Shown: positions 17,128 to 26,370, counted from the first letter of the stretch. The stretch: 64,000 nucleotides of DNA from a virus (IMGVR_UViG_3300035180_001778:186001-250000); one strand, 5' to 3'. The notes: a model not told the origin generated them from the letters alone. A program made the numbers and translations.

Positions 17128-17643
17128 TCAGATCGAGGTTTGAACCGTCAAGTAGTTCTTGGTGATGAGGCTCGGAGCTTGAGCAACATACCCGATGAAG
17201 TAGTCGTTGGGAGCACGAGGGTCCCCAGAGAGCGTCCACTCGTCCTCGGGTGTGAAGTACCCTCGAAGCGAGAAGGTCAACCGCCCCCCTTCAACGTACA
17301 GGTTCTCGACAAGAGGGCCAGCCATTCGACTCGCGTATGTATACTTCTCGAAGGTGGAAGTCGAGATGATCCAGGTCCCCGAGCACAGGGTCGCGTATCT
17401 GTAGATCGACTGTTGACCCGTCATCGCCGTGAGCTGGTCGGCCGCCTCGTTCGACCCCCACAGCAAGAAGCCTCCGTAGGTCCCGTCCGAAAACGTGACC
17501 ATGAAGGTGTCGTCAGGGCTGTCTTTCCACGTTACGGCTTGTCCCCCAGGCCAGCCTTGAGAGGCCATCTGGGCGTCAACGACCACGGGATTGGCTGTGC
17601 CTGAAACGAGAACGATGACGTCACGAGTTCGTTCGATTTCCAT
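17128..17643 (-). CDS. tandem structural paralogue 2 (171 aa)
   Basis: Starts MEIERTRDVIVLVSG. Same fold signature as its neighbours: GWPGGQAVTWKD, SDGTYGGFLLWGSNEAAD, TAMTGQQ, FEKYTYASRMAGPL, FSLRGYFTPEDEWTLSGDP. The last ten residues, TKNYLTVQTSI, resemble the ends of the other copies (FQLGIQTSM, YMTLQVSV). It is separated from the next copy by 6 bp, consistent with tandem duplication and co-expression. Fibre, decoration or neck roles are all possible. Confidence 0.75.
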   Translation of the reverse strand: MEIERTRDVIVLVSGTANPVVVDAQMASQGWPGGQAVTWKDSPDDTFMVTFSDGTYGGFLLWGSNEAADQLTAMTGQQSIYRYATLCSGTWIISTSTFEKYTYASRMAGPLVENLYVEGGRLTFSLRGYFTPEDEWTLSGDPRAPNDYFIGYVAQAPSLITKNYLTVQTSI

Positions 17644-17649
17644 AGCCCC

Positions 17650-18171
17650 TCAGACGGACACCTGGAGTGTCATGTACTCGTTTCGAGCCGGAGTAGGGCG
17701 TTGGATCAGGAAGCCGATGTAGTAGTTGTTGGCTCCCCGCGGGTCCCCTGAGAGAGTCCACTCATCCTCGTTCGTCCAGTACCCCCGAAGCGAGAACACC
17801 ATCCGGTCGCTGGCGTGGTAATCAATGGGCACGTAAGGAGGGCCTGCCATGCGAGAGGCATAGGTGTACTTCTCGTAGGTTGTCGTCATGATGACCCAAC
17901 CCCCAGCTCCAACGACCACGAACTTGTACGCCGGCTGGTTCTGCGTCATGGCCGTGAACTTGTCCGAAGACTCGTCCGACCCCCAAAGCATGAACCCTGC
18001 GTAGAGCCCGTCCGAGTAGTCGACCGTCACCTCATCCTTGGCAGAGGAGATGTACTGAACCCCCTGTCCGCCCTTCCAGCCACCCACAGCCATACGGTCC
18101 GTGATCGTGACGGTGAATGTATCCCCCTTCGAGAGGATGTAGGAGTCTCGGGTACGAGGTAGCTCAGGCAT
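17650..18171 (-). CDS. tandem structural paralogue 3 (173 aa)
   Basis: Starts MPELPRTRDSYILSKGD. Shares GGWKGGQGVQYISS, SDGLYAGFMLWGSDESSD, TAMTQNQ, YEKYTYASRMAGP and LRGYWTNEDEWTLSGDPRG with the other two copies. The start overlaps the upstream stop by one base. First of the trio to be translated. The paralogues keep the core but differ at the N-terminus (MPELPRTRD, MEIERTRD, MDINFRG), suggesting separate interaction partners. Confidence 0.75.
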   Translation of the reverse strand: MPELPRTRDSYILSKGDTFTVTITDRMAVGGWKGGQGVQYISSAKDEVTVDYSDGLYAGFMLWGSDESSDKFTAMTQNQPAYKFVVVGAGGWVIMTTTYEKYTYASRMAGPPYVPIDYHASDRMVFSLRGYWTNEDEWTLSGDPRGANNYYIGFLIQRPTPARNEYMTLQVSV

Positions 18172-18425
18172 CAGATTTCCCTGTCCGATTCCTTCTCACG
18201 GTCGGGCATCTGCCCCCATTCGACGACAATGTCCTTGAGGATCCCCAGGTCCTTCGTCGACCCTTCCCCAATCTCACTCCACGACCCCCCTTTGGCTCGG
18301 AAGGCCGTCCGCATGGTGAGGTAGTCCTCGGGCTCTGCGATCATGTCCTCCGCCAGCATGTGATCAATCATCTGCCGGATGACACGATTCGCAAAGACAC
18401 GAGGGGGATCGGGGCGGTCGTTCAC
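18171..18425 (-). CDS. hypothetical protein, 84 aa
   Basis: MNDRPDPPRVFANRVIRQMIDHML... Small charged helical protein, stop overlapping the next start by a base and start abutting the terminase stop. A short conserved companion of the terminase is common in phages, but no family can be named. Confidence 0.65.
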   Translation of the reverse strand: MNDRPDPPRVFANRVIRQMIDHMLAEDMIAEPEDYLTMRTAFRAKGGSWSEIGEGSTKDLGILKDIVVEWGQMPDREKESDREI

Positions 18426-20462
18426 CTACCGGCCTCCTCGCGACCGAGTCCCCATGCCGCTGCCCCTCGGCACGACCCTCTGAGAGAACCCTCCATGGTT
18501 GCGGGCTCGGGCCATCTGGTAGCGAGCGAGAGACATCCCCATCCCCGTCTGACCTCGGCTGTCCGAAGGCCCAAGAGCAAGCCGGGTATTCGTCATGCGC
18601 TGAGCAGACAGCCACACAGCTCGAACGAAGGCGTCCGCCATGTCGTCGTGCTGGCCAACCGTCTCGGAAGCCGAGACGATGACCAGGTTCCGAGAGACCT
18701 GTTCAGCCTGGAGGCCCAGCAACTCTTGAATGAAAGGAGAGTGCCGGTTCCCGACCTTCGCCTTGGGCCAGTCATAGAGACGGAGCTTCCGATCGAACAT
18801 CATGAGCTTCGTGTTCTGGTAAATCTGGCTCGACAAGTCGCGCTTGAAGTGCTCCGACTTGAACTGCTTGAGGCCCTTCTTGTTGAGGGCTTGCTCCAGC
18901 GGGATACCGTTCCAACGGTCGAAGATACCAGCGGTGATGAAGAACCTCTTGGTCAGGTTCTCGATCCAGTTCCCGATCTCCTCGAAGTCCAGACGCTCGA
19001 CGTCCTTCAGGCCGCGGGCATAGGCCATCGAAGGGGACCCCCCAAGATGGTCATTCGTCTCACGCCAGTCCACGCCAGCATACCACGACTCGTGATAGTC
19101 CAGAACGATCTCGTTGTTCTCGACGTGAGTGATGAAAATCGACGTCCCGTCCCCCATGAGCCCGATGTCGATCCCCATCTGGTGAGGTTCGCGAGGACGG
19201 CCCGACTCCTTGGGCCGTAGGTTGGCGTCGATGCAGTCCAGGAGATCCACCTCCCGCTCGATCCAACCACGGACGCGGTCAGAGAACTGCGCCCCGTGCT
19301 CGGTCATGAAGACCAGAGGATCGGCGTGGTACTTCTGCCGGTAGTAGTCGGCGGGGATCGTGGGATTGATCTCCCAGGTGGGAGCCTGAATCGCCAAGAT
19401 GTTCTCGGAGCTGGGACCCCCGCTCATTGCTTGGTGGTACAGCTCGTAGAACTTCCCCTGCTTGTTGAGGGGCGACGAAATGGCGATGATCCGAGACTCG
19501 ACGGGGCCAATCGGCTTCGTCGTATCGTTGGGGTCCTTTGGAGAGAAGGCGGCGGTCGAGGGAGTGACGGCGTCGTAGATGTCCTTCGCGCTCGACTGCC
19601 CCGTGTCCTTGAAGTGGGCCATCTCGTCCATGATGACGACGGCGTTACCCGCTCCACGAAGACCCTTCGCGATACAGGACTTGAAGGTGACCCTCATGGT
19701 CGCCTTGCCGTTGAACGAGGTGAACTTGCCGTTCTCGTGCCGGCTCGTCTGCCCGTACTTCTCGATGTCGTGTGGGGTCCTGAACTGAATGTGGCTCAGG
19801 GTGTTGTTGGCGATGTAGGGCTTGAAGTACTCGCAACGGCTCAAGTGGGAGGTCACCTCGTTGAAGAGGAGACCTGCCTGGTCCTTGTCCGTCGCGATGC
19901 TGACGATCTGAATCCGGTTACCGCCGGGGAGCCCGTAGTATCCCTGGGGGTGATGAAGGTTCAGAAGCCGGTAGACTTCGTAGCTCGCGAAGATGCCCGA
20001 CAGCGTCGTCTTGCCCCCACGACGGCCGATGGCCAGAAGCAGCTCGCGACGCATGTGATCCTGAACGCCGATGTTACAGCGGCCGTCTTCGTACAGGAAC
20101 TTGAGGTACTCCACTTCCGTGAGAAAGTGCGTTTGCACCGTGTTGAACATGTCCGTGACCTTGATGGTCTTGACCTTGCTCTCCAACGGAAGATGGTAGT
20201 AGAGCTTGACGATGAACTTCTGGACGGGATAGAGAGTGATCCCCAACCCCCAGGGCTGTTCGATGTAGTCGAGGATGCTGAAGATACGAGCCAGGGCGGG
20301 CCGTACTTGAGCCGGGGGCTCTCCCTCGACGACCTCGATTTGGGAGAGGGCCTCCTTTTCGAGGTTCTCGACAACCGTTGTCTTTGCGTGCTGTCCGGCT
20401 GTCCGGACGAGCGCTGCAAGGCTCGTCCCGGCGTTCTCAGCTTTGGTTTTGGGGGAGGCCAT
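18426..20462 (-). CDS. terL: terminase large subunit
   Basis: 678 aa. Packaging ATPase with Walker A IGRRGGKTT (about 145-153), Walker B VVIMDE (275-280) followed by MAHFKD, and a motif-III like AISSPL (about 328-332). The nuclease domain starts at MGIDIGLMGDGT (about 429-440), with the first catalytic Asp of the RNase H-like fold, and ends with a HDDMADAFVRA block supplying late acidic residues. N-terminal 60 residues are a variable linker. The small-subunit candidate lies just upstream (20466). Confidence 0.92.
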   Translation of the reverse strand: MASPKTKAENAGTSLAALVRTAGQHAKTTVVENLEKEALSQIEVVEGEPPAQVRPALARIFSILDYIEQPWGLGITLYPVQKFIVKLYYHLPLESKVKTIKVTDMFNTVQTHFLTEVEYLKFLYEDGRCNIGVQDHMRRELLLAIGRRGGKTTLSGIFASYEVYRLLNLHHPQGYYGLPGGNRIQIVSIATDKDQAGLLFNEVTSHLSRCEYFKPYIANNTLSHIQFRTPHDIEKYGQTSRHENGKFTSFNGKATMRVTFKSCIAKGLRGAGNAVVIMDEMAHFKDTGQSSAKDIYDAVTPSTAAFSPKDPNDTTKPIGPVESRIIAISSPLNKQGKFYELYHQAMSGGPSSENILAIQAPTWEINPTIPADYYRQKYHADPLVFMTEHGAQFSDRVRGWIEREVDLLDCIDANLRPKESGRPREPHQMGIDIGLMGDGTSIFITHVENNEIVLDYHESWYAGVDWRETNDHLGGSPSMAYARGLKDVERLDFEEIGNWIENLTKRFFITAGIFDRWNGIPLEQALNKKGLKQFKSEHFKRDLSSQIYQNTKLMMFDRKLRLYDWPKAKVGNRHSPFIQELLGLQAEQVSRNLVIVSASETVGQHDDMADAFVRAVWLSAQRMTNTRLALGPSDSRGQTGMGMSLARYQMARARNHGGFSQRVVPRGSGMGTRSRGGR

Positions 20463-20465
20463 GGG

Positions 20466-21155
20466 TCACCGTGCCACGCTTGAAGCGCGGTCCTCCCAAC
20501 CATCCATCTTCGTTGCGAAGCGGTTGAAGAAGAGATCGATCTGCTCCGGCGAGAGGATCTCCTCAGCGATCTCCTGTAGAGTCGAAACCCACAGTTGGAA
20601 GACCTTCTGGAACCGCTCCCCGCGGAAGTCGACGACGTCCCCGCCGAGCTTCTTCATCTCCAGCTCGATGTTGGCGATCTTCGTGAGAGCTTCGATCCGG
20701 CGGCTGGAGACTTGTGCCGTGTCCTTGCCGTACTTCTCGGTCTCACTCCGCTGGAAGGCCAGTGCAGCCTGCTCCTTCGCGATCTCGGAGCGAATGACAC
20801 GGAGCATGACCATCGCCTCGCCATGCCCACTGGCGGCAATGACGACGGGGTCCGTGGCGATGTACTTCCGCTTCTCCTCGCTCATCTCGGCGTGGTATTC
20901 GAGGTCCGAGATGTCCGGCTTCCGATTAACGGTGCGCGGACGACCTCGGCTCCTCTTGACCTTGATGATGCCGTCCTTGTCGGCGAGCGAGTGCAGAGGG
21001 AGCTTCCGCACGTTGTCCGGTAGGACCTCGGCTTCTTCTTCCTCCGCATCATCCGGCTCGACCGGATCCGCCCCCGGATCCGTCTCGTCATAGGCCTCAT
21101 CAACGGCGTCTTCGAGCGTCGCGTCCTTGATGGTTTCGTCGGTTGCAGTTGCCAT
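20466..21155 (-). CDS. terminase small subunit candidate
   Basis: 229 aa. Acidic N-terminus (DETDPGADPVEPDDAEEEE), then a basic KVKRSRGRPRTVNRK patch (about 66-80) that looks like an AT-hook-type DNA contact, then an all-helical oligomerisation-like domain (about 90-229). Its place 3 bp upstream of the large terminase gene and the DNA-binding patch suggest the small subunit, but sequence similarity to known ones was not seen, so alternative packaging roles remain. Confidence 0.5.
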   Translation of the reverse strand: MATATDETIKDATLEDAVDEAYDETDPGADPVEPDDAEEEEAEVLPDNVRKLPLHSLADKDGIIKVKRSRGRPRTVNRKPDISDLEYHAEMSEEKRKYIATDPVVIAASGHGEAMVMLRVIRSEIAKEQAALAFQRSETEKYGKDTAQVSSRRIEALTKIANIELEMKKLGGDVVDFRGERFQKVFQLWVSTLQEIAEEILSPEQIDLFFNRFATKMDGWEDRASSVAR

Positions 21156-21156
21156 T

Positions 21157-21558
21157 TTACTTCAGGTTCTTCCCGGCTGGAGGGGTGTCCCCGCCGCCTT
21201 CGGTCCGAATGAGGTACTGAGAGAGGTTCTTGACGGTGTCCCAACCCTTGTCCTTGTGGACCTGAGTACGAAGCACCTTGTCCTGGTCTTCGCCGGTCTC
21301 AGCGAAGTTGAGGACGCTCATGCTGCGAGGCGAAGGAGAAAAGACATCCGAAGGCCGGATGTCCCGTCGATCCGGCTCCACAGCATCATCGTGGCTGTCA
21401 TCCGTCCTCGCGTTGTCCTTTTGAATCTTCTCGTCAATCCCCCGTGTACGGTTGATGGGGGTCGCAAGCTCGCGATCCCGCTTCCGTTGCCCGGCGGGTT
21501 GATCCGCCTGAGCAAGGAAGCGAGCCACGACCCGCCTGACAAGAGCAGGGCCAATCAC
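21157..21558 (-). CDS. hypothetical protein, 133 aa
   Basis: Starts MIGPALVRRVVARFLAQAD. N-terminal basic helix, then a polar Arg/Asp-rich centre and a short end. Overlaps the upstream gene by 4 bp. The opening helix resembles N-terminal targeting helices of internal head proteins of other phages, but this is weak. No family recognised. Confidence 0.6.
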   Translation of the reverse strand: MIGPALVRRVVARFLAQADQPAGQRKRDRELATPINRTRGIDEKIQKDNARTDDSHDDAVEPDRRDIRPSDVFSPSPRSMSVLNFAETGEDQDKVLRTQVHKDKGWDTVKNLSQYLIRTEGGGDTPPAGKNLK

Positions 21559-23810
21559 AACCTGAACCCCTGGTTGGCCGTCCCCAGCTCGACATCGACG
21601 TCAGCCGCCGTCGTGACAGGGTTGAGGTCGATGTCCATCGCGCTGTGCTGCATCTCGTACTCGACCATCATCGACTGACCGTTGTTCATGATCTGGCTGA
21701 ACGGGATCTCGGTCGCCGCTCCCGAAGCCATAATCTCCCGCTGTTGAGCGAGCTTGTCGTAGTAGGGCGGCTCCTCAACCAGAGGCTTGTTGAGCTTCGA
21801 GCAGAAGCCCGAACGAGTCTGAAGAACACACGACCCACAGCGTGAGCCGGTCTTCACATACTCGACCAGGCGAGCCCGATGCAGCCGGGAGGCCTCATCG
21901 CACCCCTTGCCGTAATCGTCGTAGATGCTCGGGTCGACGAAGTAGATCCCCTGGAGACCCTGCTCCGCAATGACCGGCCTCAAGTCCTCCGCTGATGCCG
22001 CCAAGTCCCGCGAATCGAACCGCCCCTTGAGGGCCATGAGAAGGTCCTTCCCGTAGAGGCCCTCATTCATGAAGCGGGAGGCCACCTTCACGATGTCGCG
22101 ACGGACCAGCGCGCTGGTCCGTACCGCCTGAGACCGGCTGTGGAAGGCCTTGACAATCTCCATTCGAGTAGGTGTCGAGGTGGCCCCGCTCTTCAGAGAA
22201 GCCGACCGATGCATCTTCTGGAGAGCCTCCCGAGGAGAAGCACCCCATTCCGAAGCCGGGGGCCCCCACGGCTGAATACGCCCCGATGCCTTGTGCTCCT
22301 GGAGCTGGCGCTCTGCCGTATCCCAGGTGAGGACCGCTTCCGCGGACGCCACCAAGGGCTTCCCGTACAGGAGGCACCGACCGATCTTGTTGTAGATACA
22401 GCCACCACACTTGGAGCCGGCGACCATCACCTTGATGCCAGGGTTGTGCTTCGCGAGGAAGTCATGCCCAGTTCGGCAATCGTCGAAGCTCTCCTGTGTG
22501 GCGTAGAGCACCCCAAAGACACCCGCCTCACGGAAGATGGGACCCCAGTGGTCCTTGGTTGCCTGGAGGTCCGTCGATTGGAAGGACTGCTTCAAGATGC
22601 TCGCCACATCTTCCGCAGTTCGACCCTTGAGCATCTCCCTCCGAAGCAGCTCCACAACCGGCCGGGCTCGATCCGTGGACAGCATCATCTTGGTGGCCGC
22701 CTCCCTCTTCTTCGTGAGGTTGGCGACGGAGATGAGCTGTGCTTCCGCTTCGGTCCTGTCGATGAGCTGAGGTTTCGCCTGCTCTCCCATCCCCTGGTAG
22801 ACACGAGGAGCCAGCTCGACATCTGCGAGATCGGCCATGCGCTCCGCCATCTTGAGGAGGAAGCTCTCATCTTGAGAGTGAGCGATTGCGAAGAAGGTGT
22901 CTTGGGCTTGCGCGACCGTGAGCCCGCCCTTGGTAAAGGCCTTTGCCGCCGTCTCCCGAGCCGTTGCCCGGATGTAGGTGAGGTCCACCGGAAGCTGGAG
23001 CTGAGGCGTCTCTTCGATCGGACGAAGAAGACGGCCCGTTGCCTCTACAGGCTTCTGCTGAGGAGCCGGGCCTTCGAGACGGACGTTCGGAGCCAGCATG
23101 GCAAGACGCACACGTTCACGAGGAACGGAAGCCAAGTGCTGAATATCCTTCCCCTTTGCTCGCTGCATCTGCTCGACTTCCGCCGCGAGAGCATCCGAGT
23201 ACGGGACCTCGATCTGGATCTCCTTGTGGAAGACAGAGCAGGTCTGCGAAGCTCCCACAGGGCTCTTCTGGGAATGAATGCAGCCCGAGCACGCAGGCTT
23301 CGCAAGGACGAACTGAGCATCCCCTGCGAATTTGCGGACGAACTCGATGGGCTTCTTGGAGCCGCGATGGCAACCAGGGAAGTCCTCGGCAGAGATGTAG
23401 AGCTTGCCCAGAAGACCCCGCTCGGCGAGGACTCCAGCAATGACCGCACGATTCGCTCGAAGCGTGTTCTGGTCAAAGCGTCCCACAAGGGCCGCACGGA
23501 ACTTCTGGGTGTCGCTCGACTGCATCAGCGCGAGCCGAGCAACCTTCACGACATCCTCCGGCCCCGCCCGCAAGTTCCCTTGCGCGCTGAGATCGCCAAC
23601 CGTTCGAGGAGCATCCCCACGATTGGGGACGAAGCTCGTCGGATTCGACCCGTCATGCCCCCAGAGAGCCTCCAGGTCAGGAGACACGTCGAGGTTCTGC
23701 TTGGGGAGGTTGTCGAGATCCCGGTAGTCCGACTCATTGACGTTGAGCCAGTCGAGATTTGCGAGAGAACCATCCTTCAGAAATGAACCGAGATCGCCAA
23801 GATCACCCAC
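21555..23810 (-). CDS. 751-aa protein with three cysteine modules
   Basis: Three related modules, roughly residues 55-210, 380-510 and 565-700. Each has an FDxxxL-type helix, a GLxGxxYxxxxxF/YxDxC-like stretch, and four cysteines: one alone, then CxxC, then a single C 7-9 residues on. Examples are PGCHRG...ACSGCIHS...TCSVF, DDCRTG...KCGGCIYN...RCLLY and KGCDEA...RCGSCVLQ...FCSKL. This is the form of a repeated zinc or Fe-S site. Between modules lie helical Ala/Glu-rich linkers. Not a family I recognise. Located downstream in the operon from sigma-factor block and upstream of terminase. Confidence 0.7.
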   Translation of the reverse strand: MGDLGDLGSFLKDGSLANLDWLNVNESDYRDLDNLPKQNLDVSPDLEALWGHDGSNPTSFVPNRGDAPRTVGDLSAQGNLRAGPEDVVKVARLALMQSSDTQKFRAALVGRFDQNTLRANRAVIAGVLAERGLLGKLYISAEDFPGCHRGSKKPIEFVRKFAGDAQFVLAKPACSGCIHSQKSPVGASQTCSVFHKEIQIEVPYSDALAAEVEQMQRAKGKDIQHLASVPRERVRLAMLAPNVRLEGPAPQQKPVEATGRLLRPIEETPQLQLPVDLTYIRATARETAAKAFTKGGLTVAQAQDTFFAIAHSQDESFLLKMAERMADLADVELAPRVYQGMGEQAKPQLIDRTEAEAQLISVANLTKKREAATKMMLSTDRARPVVELLRREMLKGRTAEDVASILKQSFQSTDLQATKDHWGPIFREAGVFGVLYATQESFDDCRTGHDFLAKHNPGIKVMVAGSKCGGCIYNKIGRCLLYGKPLVASAEAVLTWDTAERQLQEHKASGRIQPWGPPASEWGASPREALQKMHRSASLKSGATSTPTRMEIVKAFHSRSQAVRTSALVRRDIVKVASRFMNEGLYGKDLLMALKGRFDSRDLAASAEDLRPVIAEQGLQGIYFVDPSIYDDYGKGCDEASRLHRARLVEYVKTGSRCGSCVLQTRSGFCSKLNKPLVEEPPYYDKLAQQREIMASGAATEIPFSQIMNNGQSMMVEYEMQHSAMDIDLNPVTTAADVDVELGTANQGFRL

Positions 23811-24990
23811 GGGGAACCCTCCTCATCATCGAATCGTCGAGCCTCTGATAAGGGTCGCGAATGTACGTTTCGTGTACCGGAGAATCCCAGTTGGGATGGG
23901 GGTTGCTGGGGTCTTGCCCACGAAGACTGGTGTTGGGGAGGTCGATGTCCTCCGTCGGAGGACCGCCATCCGCAGACGGAAGCTCGGACTCCGACACGGG
24001 CCCTGTAGCAACCCCATTGCCCTTCGGTCCCCGGTAGTAATCGGACCGATCGACTGCATCCTCCCCATCATTCGGGAGTTCCGAACCCCCTGACAGGTGC
24101 GGCAAAGTCGAAGCCGACCCGCCGGGTTGCCCCCTTTGGGCAATACCGTCACCGTGTGCTCCGAACCCCAAACCGTAGTCATTCGCATCGGTCGGAGTGA
24201 GGTCCATACCCGAGTCAGGCATCCCCGATTCGGCCACAGGGCCGCCCGTGTAGTCGTAGGAGTAGCGTGAAGACGCCTGCTTTTTGCTCGGAGGCTTGGG
24301 GCCTCCTCTATGCAAAGTCTCCTGGTCACCGCCGGCAGGAACCGCAGAGGCAGGTTCCTGCTTGTCGAAACGATCATCCCCTCCGGGCTTCCAGGAGACA
24401 TCCTTGCCTTCTCCGGGAGGCTTGCCCCCACCTTCCCCGTGCTCGACAGCCGCCATGTCCTCTTCAGCTTCCTCTTCGGGATTCTGGAGATTGTCTTCGG
24501 CGTCGGTGAGCAGGCGCTTCAGGTCGTCCGCCTCATCCTTCTCCAGCTCGGCAAGCCGGGGCTTCCAGTGGGGAGCGTTGATCTCGTCGTGAATCGTGTC
24601 GCAGATGGCCGACAGAGCTTCGGACGCCTCGTAGAGACGCTGCCGAATGTCCTTGACCCCCATGACATAGCCTCGGCCCCCCAACATCCCATCCGGGGAC
24701 ACCGTTGCAGACTTCACCCGGGCGAACTGACGGTGTGCCGTCAAGGTGTGGCCAAGGGAGATCGACAAGGCCCAGAGGGTCTGCGCAAGAGGCTTGAGCG
24801 AATGGGGGTCGAACTTGAAGTTCGCCGGGATGGTCCGCTTCGCATTGTCCGCGAAAGGAGAGGGCGCCATCCCGCCAGGCGGGGCTCCCGGAGGGGCCCC
24901 GGATGTGTCAGGAGGCAATACAGGACCCGCCGCGAGCCTCATACGCTCGGTCTTTGCGAGAGCCGCCAACGTCTTCTTGTACGCCACCAT
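23803..24990 (-). CDS. hypothetical protein, 395 aa
   Basis: ATG at 24990 with GAGAGGATCC immediately before; a GTG start four residues earlier at 25002 overlaps the upstream gene and was not preferred. N-terminal basic helix (MVAYKKTLAALAKTERMRLA), a Pro/Gly-rich linker, a helical region (about 85-190) with conserved-looking acidic patches, and a long polar Gly/Ser/Pro/Asp C-terminus likely disordered (SGGSELPNDGEDAV, GPPTEDIDLPN). Overlaps the 751-aa gene by 8 bp. No family recognised. Confidence 0.65.
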   Translation of the reverse strand: MVAYKKTLAALAKTERMRLAAGPVLPPDTSGAPPGAPPGGMAPSPFADNAKRTIPANFKFDPHSLKPLAQTLWALSISLGHTLTAHRQFARVKSATVSPDGMLGGRGYVMGVKDIRQRLYEASEALSAICDTIHDEINAPHWKPRLAELEKDEADDLKRLLTDAEDNLQNPEEEAEEDMAAVEHGEGGGKPPGEGKDVSWKPGGDDRFDKQEPASAVPAGGDQETLHRGGPKPPSKKQASSRYSYDYTGGPVAESGMPDSGMDLTPTDANDYGLGFGAHGDGIAQRGQPGGSASTLPHLSGGSELPNDGEDAVDRSDYYRGPKGNGVATGPVSESELPSADGGPPTEDIDLPNTSLRGQDPSNPHPNWDSPVHETYIRDPYQRLDDSMMRRVPRG

Positions 24991-24998
24991 GGATCCTC

Positions 24999-25265
24999 TC
25001 ACCCCTTCACAGGCTCGACATCATCGAACAAGCGCTCGATGTAGAAAGAACCGTTCGATTCCTTGCGGATCGCCCAGAGGTCGTTGTCGCTCTTTCGGAC
25101 CAGAGTGTCCTCCGAAACCCTTTGAAACCCCTTGAGGTCCTGAAGGGAAGCCACCCGGCGCCGGGTGGTCTTGAGGGGCTTCACGATCTGCGGTTCTCGA
25201 TCGAACAGAGAGTCGAAGCCAGATGCCCCGGAGATCTGAATTTGGCTGAGATCAAAATTGGCCAT
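24999..25265 (-). CDS. hypothetical protein, 88 aa
   Basis: MANFDLSQIQISGASGFDSLFD..., acidic and basic mixed, with a small SH3-like ending (TLVRKSDNDLWAIRKESNGSFYIERLF). ATG preceded by GAGGATCT. Coupled to the Ig-like protein gene upstream (6 bp gap). No family recognised. Confidence 0.65.
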   Translation of the reverse strand: MANFDLSQIQISGASGFDSLFDREPQIVKPLKTTRRRVASLQDLKGFQRVSEDTLVRKSDNDLWAIRKESNGSFYIERLFDDVEPVKG

Positions 25266-25271
25266 AGATCC

Positions 25272-26174
25272 TCACGAAATGACAAGAGTCACAACGACGT
25301 CTTGAGTGTAGTTCTGGCTGTACCCACTCACACGTAGGGTCTCTGTATAGGTCCCCGAACACAAGGTATCCGGAGGCTGAACCATGACCGTTGTTGTTTG
25401 AGAGGCCCCAGCGGCAAGAGTGTTGTAAGGAGGGTTGAAGGATACCAACCAATCGGTACAACCACAGAGCTTCTGGATCTGGTAATCGAGAAGAGACCCC
25501 GTAGGACCTGTGTTGGTGATCTGGAAGGTTTGGGTAGGAACCCCAGGGAACGGTCCGCTGATCGGCTTCGTCACAGCGAAGTTGAGAACAGTGGGGTTGA
25601 GGCTGATGATGGCCAACGGTCGAACCACAATCGCGATCGAGACTGTCTGCGGATTGTTCACCGCCGAGGGGTCTTGAATCAGGATCGTGGCTGCATACGG
25701 GCTGTTCGCAGACACGAGGGTCGTCGAGTCCACCGCAACACTCGACACGCCGGCAGAACCCGAGGCCAAACCCCCCACTCGTTGAGGGTCCATTGTGACC
25801 CAAGGAGCGGAGGTTGTGAGCACCGTGCCGAGGAGGGACCCGAAGACCCCGTTGTTGGTGATCTGAAGGTCTTGGGGGAGACTGAAGCCTCGACCCTCAT
25901 CAACCACAAAAGTCAGACTCGACAACCCCAACAGAATCGACGGAGCGAACTGTTGCTGGAGCAGCGTAATCGAGTTGCCCATCTCCTGAACGACAGCGCC
26001 AGGAAGCGGGATGGAGTCTCGAAGCAGCCCATAGGGGGTGGTGATGTCACGGATCTGGTAGGCAGGGGTTGCCTGCGAAAGATCGACGCGAGTTGTCCAC
26101 CGCCACAGACCGGAGGGGGTCTGGACTTTGAACTGGTATTCTTGGGTCTGAAGATTGGACGCAGAGATAGGCAA
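25272..26174 (-). CDS. Ig/BACON-like domain structural protein
   Basis: 300 aa. After an N-terminal helix (EYQFKVQTPSGLWRWTTR and QEMGNSITLLQQQF, 1-85), two BACON-like beta sandwiches follow. Domain 1 (about 87-190) shows LSSLTFVVDEG..., QDLQITNNG, APWVTMDP and GSAGVSSVAVDSTTL. Domain 2 (about 195-300) shows LNFAVTKPIS, TFQITNTG, DWLVSFNPPYNTLAAG, SGTYTETLRVSG. The alternating strands with W in the third strand match BACON/Ig-like folds found in phage virions and gut enzymes. Such domains usually bind glycans or host surface, suggesting a tail or fibre role. Confidence 0.65.
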   Translation of the reverse strand: MPISASNLQTQEYQFKVQTPSGLWRWTTRVDLSQATPAYQIRDITTPYGLLRDSIPLPGAVVQEMGNSITLLQQQFAPSILLGLSSLTFVVDEGRGFSLPQDLQITNNGVFGSLLGTVLTTSAPWVTMDPQRVGGLASGSAGVSSVAVDSTTLVSANSPYAATILIQDPSAVNNPQTVSIAIVVRPLAIISLNPTVLNFAVTKPISGPFPGVPTQTFQITNTGPTGSLLDYQIQKLCGCTDWLVSFNPPYNTLAAGASQTTTVMVQPPDTLCSGTYTETLRVSGYSQNYTQDVVVTLVIS

Positions 26175-26308
26175 GGCTCGGCCTCATCTCTGCGTAAACG
26201 ATAAAAGAAAACACTGATGTTTGCTGGAAAACAGCCGTGTTTCGAGATTTGCTGCCTCAGTGAGGCAAGGTGCCGCGACAAGAGCACCCTTCAGACGAAG
26301 CGAAATAC

Positions 26309-26347
26309 GAAAATGCCAGGCTACCCCGAGACCTCGGGACCTGGCAT
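26309..26347 (-). terminator. intrinsic terminator candidate
   Basis: ATGCCAGG (26313-26320) pairs with CCTGGCAT (26340-26347) with an inner CCCG/CGGG helix. On the minus strand the hairpin is followed by TTTCG, a short T-run. It lies about 80 bp beyond the stop of the sigma-like gene and upstream of the Ig-like gene. Confidence 0.5.
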
Positions 26348-26370
26348 AGGGTCTGCTTTGAGAAGGGCAT

